Positions 36,746 through 48,514 of a DNA stretch of 64,000 bases are shown one piece after another. Every line of letters begins with the position of its first letter. Position 1 is the stretch's first letter. The notes under the pieces are model-generated. The model saw nothing but the letters and a program-made list of their open reading frames with translations, searched no databases and was not told the origin of the DNA. This DNA comes from Antedon mediterranea (Eukaryota; Echinodermata; Crinoidea; Comatulida; Antedonidae). A program made the translations under genes and the position numbers. The stretch is taken from positions 24,720,288 to 24,784,287 of the forward strand of contig NC_092676.1 of the NCBI RefSeq assembly GCF_964355755.1, in the 5' to 3' direction.

Positions 36746-37054
36746 TGTTAATAGGAACGTTGTTAAAAGTAGTCCGTGAAAAAAGTGGTCAACAAGCAGG
36801 GCCCAATGAAAAACAGTTTCAACTGTTTGGACAACCCTAGGTAAAGAAATGTAATAATAATAGTAGGCCTACCATTAGGCATTAATCACGGGAATACTAT
36901 AGGATTTTAGGATAGAACCATGTCGTAACACTTTTAACTTTAATTTTTCCACTCTCTAGGTATTAGTATTTGTTATTTCATTTTATAGTCTGTCAAATTA
37001 GAAAGCTTTTTTGCATATTATTTTTCTGATGAACAATACTGGTGGATACATTGC

Positions 37055-40000
37055 TTACGTCATCTCTAACACATCGAATGGTGCATCATGGCACTCTGAC
37101 GTCACAGCATCAGTTTTGCTGACATCTTGTGTTTTGATGATTACTCTAAAAACGAAATATAAATGACTTTATGAGGTAAAGGAAACGTCTTAACTTACCA
37201 AGGACTGGCGCAGATTCTGGGGAGGACAGGGGTCAGTTGAGGCGAAGGAAACGTCTTAACGGCTTACCAAGGACTGTCGTAGAGGTCGGGTGAGGTGAAG
37301 GAGTGGAAGTACGTTCATAAATTGTTTTTAGAGGGGAGAATATTCGAAACGGATCGGCGGCCTTGGTAACTAGTCTTGTAAGCCTACAAGGATAACGTGG
37401 CTATTCTTGTTAAACCACTTACACACAAAACTTTGGATTGCACTTGTAGGCCCTGACGATAGACTAAAGGATTGTAGAACTAATTAAGTAAACTTACCCT
37501 AGTGTTTCACCTTCATGAATAGTCTGTGGTAAATGTGTACCTTTGGTTTCTGGAAGAGTCACTATTAAAAGAGCACCGATACCAGACACGCCGGCAAAAA
37601 TAAAATAAGGGAGCTGCGTGAAACCCGTACCAATGAACATTAGTTGAGGGGCTAGCACTGATCCGAGGCTACCTATCATGGTTGAAACTCCAATTCCAAC
37701 ATTTCTGTTAAATAAATGTTCAAAACATATGTTATCTACTGTTCAAATATTGTAGGCCTATTCAGTTTAGTAGTTTGGAATATAGGCCTATTAGACCTAA
37801 CCTCTTATGATTATAATGACATTACCAATAATTATAATTAATGTTAATTACCTAATAGGTGTGGGTAAGATTTCCGCTGAAAATATAAAATGAATATTAT
37901 AACACGATGAAATGCTGAACTTGCCAATCAGCCCAAACGTGAACACTAACCAGTTACCTAATTAAAGAAACAGAGAAATAAATGCAATTAATTGTACATT
38001 TCTGTCAAAGGTGCGATGCATTGTTGCAGTGCGACTGATAGTCAACCGTGTATTATAGCTGTCCTAAGAGAAATTATTTAACTATTATAATTAATAATTC
38101 GTACTTGTGAATGCGATTGCAATACATGCAATTCCTGACATTGACAAAAAGAAACCCATCACTGGACGACGCCCCCATCGGTCTATAAAGTATCTGCTGA
38201 AAAGACACGCGGGAATTTCTACTGCAGCCGATAAAGCAACGGTTATGTAGTCGTCTGAACTCAAGGCAATTGCACCGAGTGATACTCCGTAGTACACGAG
38301 GTTTACCACGAATCTGAAATAATCATAAAAACCGATTTAAATACATTGTCATTCATTGTAAAACTAACGTTTTAAGCATATAGGCCTACAATTGCCATCA
38401 ATAAATTATTTTTTATTGCAGTAGGCCTACATAGGTATTATTAGTGCAGTATTAACTTGAAAGCTATTCCTACACCATCAAACGTTATGTGACAAAAAAT
38501 GTGATGTGCCCATAAATGAACACGATGGCGTCATATCATAAACATAATATTTGGAAACATCACACTTTTTTATCATCAAAATAGTTTGATAGTGTAGACA
38601 GGGTTTAACAGGCATGGCATATAAAATAAAAATGTTATTTAGCAGAATTGAAACTCACCCAAGAGATGTAATAACAAAAGTTCTAAAGAATATGACTTTT
38701 TTCCGAAACAGGTCTTTAACTGATGCCTTGTTTTCTTTAGTATGGACATCCTCTTCCTCACCCTATCATATACAAATTTACCAAGTTTGGACGTGTCTTA
38801 CTTTTATGTATTGCTTTCACATCGATAAAAATATATGTATTATTCAATAATTAATTATGGTTTTATTTTACCCTTTCTTCTCGTAGCATTTTGTAAACTT
38901 CATCCGGTATCTCCTCTTTCGCATATTTAGAGGCTTTTCTGTTAATATTTTCTGATTCATCAAATCGACCGATAGAATGCAACCATCGAGGTGATTCTGG
39001 TACTAACCTGAAATAATAGTGTATCAAGATAGAAAGATCAGGGAAGAGTTAAATTAAAGGAACACATCCTGTCCATTAGTGCATTAATTAAGTTTATCAA
39101 GATAAATAGATTTATTAGGTGTGTTTCAACGGGACACATCCCTGGTTAGATTTTAAAAAGTAAATGTCCCGTAGGAAGTTGTAGTCCGGCTGGGGACAGG
39201 CAATCTAGCAACATGATGATGAGCTCCGTTAGATCAAAGGTTTCATCTGTGGTTGCGAGACGATCAGTTCTGCTACACGATCAGTTCTCTACGTACACTC
39301 GATAAAAACCGGAGAATATTGTATTGTACTGTAACCTGATCAAAGGACTGTTACAAGTTCCTATCTTGTCAAGGTTCGAATTCAGCATCCATGTTGTTAA
39401 ATCAAGGCAATCAACAACAAGAAACAGAGCTCGCATTGCCAAGAACTCTAACAAGTCCTTTGATTTTATGTCTGGCTGCGACAAATACCAAAACAGTAGG
39501 TTTTTGTAGATAATCCCTTTTCTCAAAATAGGGTAGTTATGGTCCCATGTACGTTATTCTCCACAGGGCGTGAAACTGATCGTGTCGCAACCACAGATAA
39601 ACCTTTTGATCTCCGGAGCTCATCATCCTGTTGTTAGACTGTCTTGGTAAGATTGCCTTAGTCTGGGTGAGCAAGAAATAATCGGTTTCAATATTTATTT
39701 AGATAAACGTTTGTCGGAATTACTTACAGTATAATTGCCGCAAGTATAACGACATCAGCAGCACAAATACTCATTAACAGTGCTCGCCAATATCGAATAA
39801 AGTAAGCATACAGTGCTGTTATGCTGTAGCCCAAAGCCCAGAAAGACCCAGCGATCGACGTAGCCAATGATCGTTCGGTTGGACCAACCACTTCGGACGC
39901 TGTTTTATGGGATATAAAAAAAAAATAATTAAAAAATAGAAATTTCATTAGCGTATTTTATGCCTCTCTAGGCTGTCAAACGCGTTGTCGCTAAGAAATG

Positions 40001-41907
40001 TGTGTGATTCAATAGCAATGTCAAGAAACGCAAACGGTAAACACAAACTGTAAACACAGTTCCAGTTTTCAGATAATCCGAATAGACCAACAGTTACTTA
40101 CCATATATGTAGGCTGGCATAAACACTCCTGCGTGAGTCAAGGAGGCTAGAAAACGCAGTGTTACGTACGTCCAATAAGATGGCGAGAAAGCTGCCACAA
40201 AATCAAGAAGAATGTAGCACGAATAACACGCAACTATTAATTTTTTTCTTCCATATCTACAATGTTCAAACAATAAAATCAAATAACGTGTTTGACACTT
40301 TAACACATCAATGTATTAAGTAAATATAAATAGACGTAAATTAGATAAACTTAACAGTCAATCAACATGAATTTCTAAATTTATATTTTGCAAAATGAAT
40401 GTTTTAACATCAAGGTTCAAGATGATAATTGTATTTAACTACTGTAGAGTAGTTTGCGTCAGAGGTAGTTAAGTAATTGGTCAGATGTTTACTCTGACGT
40501 AATTCAAGTCCCACCCGACAATTACTGTATTACTACTTTTTTCAATGTACTTAGTAAAGTAAAAAATGACGTCAGAGTAAGGCAAACATCTGACCAATCA
40601 ATATTCATGTTATCCGCCATATTTTCTCTTGTACATTAAAGCTTAGTTCCCACTAGGGCGCAACACACGTAATTTTACCAATCAGAAGCGATGGATTATT
40701 GGTCAACGAGTTGAACTTGCGTTGCGTCCTAGTAAGAACCAAGCTTTATAAGCCCACCTGTCACTTAGATTTCCAAGAAAAGGTGCCGATATCATAACAC
40801 CAAAAAATGCAGTTGACATGGCAACAGAAACCAGTCGTGCTGATTCACACACCAGTTCGAACTAGAATAAAGTTATAAAAAAAAAAACAATAACCATCAA
40901 TTTGGCTTAAATACATCCAACCAGCCTCATTATTATTATTACGGTTTTAGGGTTGTAGATCCAACATCTATTTGTTTTCTGAATATTTCAAGTAGTTTGA
41001 TAATTAAGCATTTATATTTTATTCCATAGAACTAGTACCGTACTGCTAAAGGGTAAGGCTACTCTGGGATGGTACAGATAAAAGTAGGCTACATTCAATT
41101 TTTGTTACAGCTCACTCTGTCGGTTGGTCGGTCGGTTGGTCGGTAAACACTAACTTGAGCACGCGACTGCAGCCATGTATATGGCCTTGTTAGGGGTGAG
41201 GCTTTACTCTATACATATAGCATAGTAATACAGTTTTTTCTCGATATTTTAAAAACTTGTTTGTTTCCACTCTGAGACGTAACGCAAGGACCAATGACAA
41301 GCGAAGGATTATCGAACTGTCGCTTGCCATTGGTCAACTTGCGTTGGAAAGAAGACAGTTATATAATTTTAAGGGGAAATCTTCGAGACCCAACAGAGGG
41401 TAATTGACCCCTTGGTGGTTCGTTTCTATAGAAAGTGTTATCGACCTTTGAAGAGTTGTATCATAAAATGTTCATGTTTATATTAGGTATATGTTATTTT
41501 ATACTTACTTCTTGCGTTACCGTTGTCTTATATTGCGAATCGTCAAACACCCATCCATTTTCACAAGAATGTCTTGTATTCTCAAGCTCACTGATGTTCG
41601 ACCCTAGCGTAAAGCCAGTGTAGTTATATTGTGAACATTTACTTTCATCAATAAGTAAACTATCAGAATCGTCTGCAGGGCGCAACGCACTCATCATGTT
41701 CTCGCATTCTGTCGTATTCAATCCTTCTTCTCTGCATGCCTCTTCCCACCCTGGCAGACTACACCAGTGATCTGTTTCAACCAGTAAGAACACTTGTATC
41801 ATAGAATGTAACGCTTCTGACATAACAGAAAGAGCTAAGAGTAGAAATGACATCCATAAGTATCGGTTGTATCTTCCCAGGTATTTAAACAACTCATCGT
41901 AATGCAT
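37055..41907 (-). CDS. SLC22-family organic ion transporter, copy A
   Basis: Predicted 12-transmembrane major-facilitator carrier of the plasma membrane (organic cation/anion/carnitine type). Coding exons in transcript order: 41509-41907, 40758-40861, 40102-40256, 39728-39899, 38872-39007, 38659-38762, 38105-38313, 37852-37957, 37498-37704, 37055-37145 (stop 37055-37057). They total 1683 nt, 560 residues, normal for SLC22. Seen: MHYDELFKYLGRYNRY start and TM1; large first extracellular loop with several Cys and sequons NTT, NYT, NIS; LVCES; MFS motif GNLSDRYGRKK across an exon junction; GPTERS; LVPESPRW; DRWGRRP; GKFSIS and EILPTPIR; LPETKGTHLPQT. The Met at 41907 is chosen because copy B starts there too. 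Substrate cannot be predicted (OCT/OCTN-like versus OAT-like). The C-terminus ends VLEMT. Confidence 0.92.
38459..38608. mobile_element. MITE family M1 copy 6 in SLC22 copy A
   Basis: AAGCTATTCCTACACCATCAAA on the left, TTTGATAGTGTAGACAGGGTTTAA on the right, in an intron between 38313 and 38659. Copy B lacks it at the matching position, so insertion followed duplication or it was lost there. Confidence 0.75.
39193..39660. mobile_element. MITE family M3, larger fold-back copy
   Basis: GGCAATCTAGCAACATGATG at the left and CATCCTGTTGTTAGACTGTC at the right, with internal GATCAAAGG and CGATCAGTTC motifs in both orientations. Lies in an SLC22 copy A intron. Confidence 0.7.
40640..40747. mobile_element. 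MITE family M2 copy
   Basis: AAGCTTAGTTCCCACTAGGG at the left and CCTAGTAAGAACCAAGCTTT at the right, with inner inverted GCGCAAC/GTTGCGT. It adjoins the donor of SLC22 copy A exon 2 (40757). Related copies: about 53628, 54867 and 63188. Confidence 0.7.
41103..41192. repeat. Repeat family M4 copy 2 (CGGTCGGT, GCACGCGACTGCAGCC)
   Basis: Same core and right end as 10918-11024, in intron 1 of SLC22 copy A. Confidence 0.65.
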
Positions 41908-43828
41908 ATTTAACAAAATATTATAATGCCTTTATGTATGTACAGTTGTGGTTTTAGCCCAACGCTATTTCTTCAGGTCAAATCGTCAATATCGCTCTAC
42001 AAAATACAAGTATACAACGCTCCTTTTCGTGTTTACAATCAAGTTTTATCTCGGTTTGTTTATTTATTGCAATAGTACTTAGGGCGCTTATCCTAAATGC
42101 GAAATTGATCAAAGTACGGACGCAATAGGCAGAAATATATAGAAACATGCCGATTGGTAGAGGTTATAGACGGTGACCCAAACAAATACGGAAATAATCA
42201 CTCTAAATATCAACGCTGTAGGAAATCCAAACGAGGTGATTATAATACCGTGCAATTTCCTAATATGGGTTGATTTATGAGTAACTTAAAAATTCATTGA
42301 TCTCACAGAAGCTACACAAAATGTTACTTATGTGTAGGTATTATTGTTGTTTTTAAATAATGTTTTAAAAATGTATTTTCCTAAAAAATCCTTATCTAGA
42401 TCAGCCACTGCAACTAGCACGGACTCACTGAATAAATTCTCTGCAATGTTGTTTCTTAGTCTATTCTTGACTGAAGGATTCCTGATGATGATATTAAAAA
42501 TGATTGATCTCACAGAAGCTTTTTAAACAAAATTGTGCAGGTATGATTGTTGTTTGTAAAATGTATTATGTCCTCAAAAACATTAAACATGAAAATAAAA
42601 TCATATTTAAAAAAAACCTGAAATATGAAGGTTAATAAAAGAAGACTTTGAATAGATAGTTTTACAGTTTTAGTAAAGTTAATCACTTTCGTAAAAAAAT
42701 AAGTTTGTTATTTATAAAAGTCAAAATAAAGTGCTAAATTCAAACAAAAACCCATTGACTTCCAGTCAATTTGGCTATTTTTATGCAAATCAGAATTACA
42801 GTTTACTGAGCATGCGTATTGAATATTTAAATTAAGTAAATGATGGTATTGTTTCTTCGCATTCCTTCTTTCACGTCGATCGTGTAGTAATGTTTCTTTT
42901 CATCACCATTATTCTAGAATACGTAAAGGCCTACGTCATGCCATATGTGTTTATGAGAGAATTAACAGGAATAATATGTTGTGAATGCCATACACATGTT
43001 AAAACGAACAAACTATTGGTAAGTTTCAAACCATTTATTCAGATTGTAGGCCTATATTTCAGAAGTAACAACAACCCGGATGTATAGTTTATTTGAAGTA
43101 AACATGTGTACGTATCGAATTCACAGGTTTGAGTTCGACACGACTGAAGTTTGTGGTTGTACCCACCAATCACACTTCGGCCTATGTGAGATATTTCGGT
43201 TAAATTAGCAAGAATTTGACTTAAGTTTGTAAAAGTAAGGATACCCGTTAAGTGGTATTCAATTTCAAAAGAAGTGTTTACATTTAAAGTGTTTCACTCA
43301 TCATCTGCGGGGCCCCGACAGCCCCACAAACGACTAATGACAAAAAGAAGAGAGAGTGTGATTAGTGAATGTGATTAGTGAATGTGATTAGTGAATGTGA
43401 TTAGTGAAAAATGTGTATATTATAAGATGTAATTGTTTTTCCAAAAATGAATTCCACTTTCCTAACAAAAATAAATTCATACAGTACATTTGTTTTACTT
43501 CTTAATAAAGTTTGAGAACAATAACGTCACACAAGAAGGTGATGCACAATTGATTTGTGTTTTTCTTACGAGGTAGATTTGGAATATTAGGCATATATAT
43601 CTATATATTTATACAAGACGTAAATAAGTTACTAACTATTAACCGTTATACAAACGTGGTAATACTCGGTCTACAATTTCAATTAATTAGGGCCTACACA
43701 GTGGAAGCCCATTGGGTATTTACAAGTAAGAAATTATGCATATCATTATTTGTATAAAATAATGGTGTCTACATCTGTCAATCGTTTAATAGGAGTTATT
43801 CGTAATTTTTGTAATCCTCATGTTGGGG
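41908..43828. other. Upstream region of SLC22 copy A
   Basis: No coding exon supported. Contains partial M5-like sequence (about 42540-42775), a 13-bp tandem GTGATTAGTGAAT repeated about four times (43352-43405), and sequence duplicated at 49899-50580. Promoter elements cannot be assigned with confidence. Confidence 0.5.
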
Positions 43829-46800
43829 TCAAATTTCATCATGGCACTCTGACGTCACAGCATCAGTTTTGCTGGCATCCTGTGTTTTGATGATTACTCT
43901 AAAAGAAAAATATGACTTTATGATGTGAAGGAAATGGCGCAGATCCTGGGGAGGATAATTAAGTCGGGTTAGGTGAAGGAGTGGAAGTACCTCTATTTTT
44001 CTTTTTTAGAGTCCACCCACCCCACACATAATATTCGAAACGGATCGTCGTCCTTATTACGGTAACTATAATGCTGGCAATGACGTGGCTATATTCTTGT
44101 AAACCACTTACACACAAAACTTAAGGTCGCACTTACTTACGATATGCCATGACGATATACTGACAGATAATTATTAGAACTATTTAAGTAAATAGAAAAC
44201 TTACCCTAGTGTTTCACCTTCATGAATAGTCTGTGGTAAATGTGTACATTTTGTTTCTGGAAGAGTCGCTATTAAAAGAACACCGATACCAGACACGGCG
44301 GCAAATATAAAATAAGGGAGCTGCGTGAAACCCGTACCAATGAACACTAGTTGAGGAGCTAGCACTGATCCGAGGCTACCTATCATGGTTGAAACTCCAA
44401 TTCCAACATTTCTGTTAAATAAAAACACGTTTAAAACATAATATTATTTATATTCTAATATTGAATTTAATTTGAGTAGTACCACCTGATTACGGTTATA
44501 AGTTTATGACATTACCCATAATGAGATAATTGAAAAAGTATTGTCATCATTTTGAGCTTAATACTTATTATTTCTATCCCAATTAGAAATCCACAAAATG
44601 TCACATTAAAAGGAAATTGTTGATTGATTTGATTAAACTGTTGTAATCTAAAATGTGATTCACTTTGTCTGAAAATACTAACGATGGTAAGGCTTACTTA
44701 TTATGATGATGATAAACATGTTCAGTTTTAAGTGATATTACTGATCATACACAACGAGAATATGATAAATCAAGGCTAGAAAAGTGGTACGGCTACTAGA
44801 TCCCGAAAAAGGGATATAAATTACATATTGTTATGACTTGATAATTACCTAATAGGTGTGGGTAAGATTTCCGCTGCAAATATAAAATGAATATTATAAC
44901 ACGATGAAATGCTGAACTTGCCAATCAGCCCAAACATGAACACTAACCAGTTACCTAATTAAGAAAGAAATAATAAAATGAATTGGTTTAAGTACTTAAC
45001 GTTTTTTGCAAATGCATTGTTGCAGTGCGACTGATCGTGAACCGTTAAAGAAATTATTTAACTATTATAATTAATTATTCGTACTTGTAAATGCAATTCC
45101 AATGCACGAAATTCCTGACATTGACAAAAATAAACCCATCATTGGACGACGCCCCCATCGGTCTATAAAGTATCTGCTGAAAAGACACGCGGGAATTTCT
45201 ACTGCAGCCGATAAAGCAACGGTTATGTAGTCGTCTGAACTCAAGGCAATTGCACCGAGTGATACTCCGAAGTACACGAGGTTTACCACGAATCTTGAAT
45301 AAACAGACAGATAGTTTTGAATAAGAAATTAGAATGGAAAAAGGCTTCCTACTTTCTAGGAGTTATGAATGTGGTTAAGTTATCAGATACCGTAGTCTAT
45401 ATTGTTTTGTCAACTTTGTAACACTGCTGATTTTGCCTTTTTTGGTCATTGTAAAATTAGCATTTTATTACACAGCTTTCATCAGTAGGCCTAAATAAAT
45501 TTATTTTGGATTGCACTATAGTGCAAGTAATAAATGTCATAGCTGTATTACTTGATTATTATGAATATAATATGAAGTGCTTTTAACAGTCATAATTAGA
45601 AAAGGGAATGTAATTTAGCAGAATTGAAACTCACCCAAGAGATGTAATAATAAAAGTCCTAAAGAATATGACTTTTTTTCGAAACAGGTCTTTAACTGAT
45701 GCCTTGTTGACTTTATTATGGACTTGGACTTCTTCTTCTACCTCTTCTTCTTGATTCTGTTTGAAGAAATCAAGCTCAGCTACGTTTCTATGTTCTATGC
45801 TTTCCTTTTACATCGACATATTATTATCATATTATTTATATTATAAATAATCAGTTTTTTTTTCATTTTACCTTTTCGCCTCTTAGCAGTTTGTAAACTT
45901 CATCCGGTATCTCCTCATTTGCATGTTTAGAGGCTTTTCTGTTAATATGTTCTGATTCATCAAAACGACCGATAGAGTGCAACCATCGAGGTGATTCTGG
46001 TACTAAGCTGAAATCATAGTGTATAACTAAGTGTATATAATAAAAAAGTTTTATAATGGAGAACACGGCGCCATATTTAGGTGTTTCAAAGGTACACATC
46101 CTGGTCAGGTTTTGTAAGTAAATGCAATGTAGGTTTTAATTCCGTCTGGGCAAGAAAAATCTAATAACGGTATGCTAAGCTCCGTACGATCAAATGTCTG
46201 TTCATGTTCCGAGCTAGCATCCTGTTGTTATCCTGGGTGAGCGAGAAATTGTCGTACTTACAATATAATTGCCGCAAGTATAACAACATCCGCTGCACAA
46301 ATACTCATTAGCAGTGCTCGCCAATATCGAATAAAGTAAGCATACAGTGCTGTGATGCTGTAGCCCAAAGCCCAGAAGGACCCAACGATCGACGTACCTA
46401 GGGATCGTTCGGTTGGACCAACCACTTCTGACGCTGTTTGATGGAATATTAAAAAAATTTTAAATAGAAATTTCATTAGCGTATTTGATGTCTAGGCTGT
46501 CAAACGCGTTGTCGCTAAGAAATGTGTTTGATACATAGCATGCGTCAAGAAACGCAAACGGTAAACGCAAACGGTAAACGCAAACTGTAAACGCAGTTCC
46601 AGTTTTTAGATAATCCGAATAGGGTCAGACCAACAGTTACTTACCATATATGTAGGCTGGCATAAACACTCCTGCGTAAGTCAACGAGGCTAGAAAACGC
46701 AGTGTTACGTACATCCAATAAGATGGCGAGAAAGCTGCCGCAAAATCAAGAAGAATGTAGCACGAATAACACGCAACTAATAATTTTTTTCTTCCATATC

Positions 46801-48514
46801 TACAATGTTCAAACAATAAAATCAAATAACGTGTTTGACACTTCAACACATCAATGTATTCAGTAAATATAAATAGACGTAAATTAAATAAACTTGACAG
46901 TAAATCAGCATGAGTTTCTAAATTTATATTTGCAAAATGAATGTTTAACATCAAGGTTCATGAATATAATTGTATTTAACTACTGGAGTAGCTTTGCGTC
47001 AGAGGGAGTTATCTTACTTTATTACTGCTTTTTTCAATGTACTTGGTAAATTAAAAAATGACGTCAGAGTAAGGCAAACATCTGATCAATCAATATTCGT
47101 ATTATCCGCCATATATTCTCTAGTGCATTAAAGCTTAGTAAGTAATTTTACCAATCAGAAGTGGGAAGCAAGCTCCCTACCTGTCACTGAGATTTCCAAG
47201 AAAAGGTGCCGATATCAAGACACCAAAAAATGCAGTTGACATGGCAACAGAAATCAGTCTTGCTGATTCACACACCAGTTCAAACTAGAATATTAAAAAA
47301 AGAAAAATAGAACAGAAACTAGGCTTAAAACATCTTCCTCAAGCCTAATTATTACTACCGTGCTTATAGTTACACGATATTTGTTTTCTTAACATTGAAC
47401 AATTCAATTTAATGATTATCCATTTACACTCTCGGGTGGTACGAATAATAAAAGTACTTTCAATTGTTAGGGTTGGGGGATGAGGGGTGGTATTGGTACA
47501 ATCCAATACGATTTTTCTGTAGACAGAACTAATACAGTTTGTTTTGATATTTAAAAAGAAAGTTGAACAGAGTGGAACTCCTATTACTCTTACTAAAGAG
47601 TAAACAAAGAGGCTCATTGGAGTCAAACCTAATACATCGACATGTAAAGTCCATAGTCTTATCCACTCGACTACACAGACGGCTCTATAGAAATTGTTTG
47701 CATTATAGCGAATTGTTAGCTCAATTCTTATGCATGATGCAATTATTCTGAAACCTTATTTATATGACTAATGAATATTCATGTGTATTTTGTGACGTTT
47801 CACGAGGGGTCCCCAACTTATGTACGAAAAGAAATATCGCGTCCGGGCCCAACGGAAAGCTATTATAATATAATAAGAATACATGTTATGTTATACCAAG
47901 GCACTCTTCAACAGGACACTGAGGTCGCCTTGCCAAGATAGCAACTCGTAACAGTTCTTTTGATCTTATGTCAAATACCAACAGTACTGTGGTGACTTTG
48001 TACATTTTCTCCGCGGCGCACGGTGTCTATTATTATTAGGGACGTGGAACTAATCATGTCGAGTCGCAGGCACAGATAAACCCTCATGTTATTACAGTGC
48101 CTTGGTTATACTTACTTCTTGCGTTACCGTTGTCTTATATTGAGAATCGTCAAATACCCATCCATTTTCACAGGAATGTCTTGTATTCTCAAGCTCACTG
48201 ATGTTTGACCCTAGCGTAAAGCCAGTGTAGTTATATTGTGAACATTTACTTTCATCGATAAGTAAAGTATCAGAATCGTCTACAGGACGCAACGCACTCA
48301 TCATGTTCTCGCATTCTGTCGAATTCAATCCTTCTTCTCTGCATACCTCTTCCCATCCTTGCAGACTACACCAGTGATCTGTTTCAACCAGTAAGAACAC
48401 TTGTATCATAGAATGCAATGATTCTGAAATAATAGATAAAGCTAAGAGTAGAAATGACATCCATAAGTATCGGTTGTATCTTCCCAAGTATTTAAACAAC
48501 TCATCGTAATGCAT
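43829..48514 (-). CDS. SLC22-family organic ion transporter, copy B
   Basis: Tandem paralogue of copy A. Coding exons in order: 48116-48514, 47181-47284, 46645-46799, 46262-46433, 45872-46007, 45635-45804, 45085-45293, 44849-44954, 44205-44411, 43829-43898 (stop 43829-43831). They total 1728 nt, 575 residues. Eight of ten exons equal copy A in length. Exon 6 (intracellular loop before TM7) is 66 nt longer with a Glu-rich insertion; its acceptor is the only in-frame choice I found and is weak, so that start is uncertain. The last exon is seven codons shorter and ends HDEI because of the duplication breakpoint. Motifs GNLSDRYGRKK, GPTERS, LVPESPRW, DRWGRRP, EILPTPIR are all intact. Function as for copy A; substrate unknown. 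Confidence 0.9.
47771..47840. mobile_element. Fragment of the right arm of the 16077-17786 element
   Basis: GACGTTTCACGAGGGGTCCC followed by CAACTTATGTACGAAAA and ATCGCG, as in the repeat island. Lies in intron 1 of SLC22 copy B. Confidence 0.7.
47897..48107. mobile_element. MITE family M3 copy next to an exon 1 splice donor
   Basis: Begins ACCAAGGCACTCTTCAACAGG and ends GTGCCTTGGT, inverted ends. Its right end is about eight bases from the exon 1 splice donor of SLC22 copy B (48114-48115). Copy A lacks it there. Confidence 0.75.

Larger units (their letters stand above)
37086..43838 (-). repeat. Tandem duplication unit A (SLC22 copy A plus upstream region)
   Basis: Colinear with 43838-50643. 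The upstream segment 42815-43780 (for example GAGCATGCGTATTGAATATT) recurs at about 49899-50580. The junction lies in the last coding exon of copy B. Confidence 0.8.

Noticed and set aside
41908-41916. Upstream start giving three extra residues in SLC22 copy A
   Set aside because: It would begin at TTG; the ATG at 41905-41907 is the first true start and is shared with copy B.
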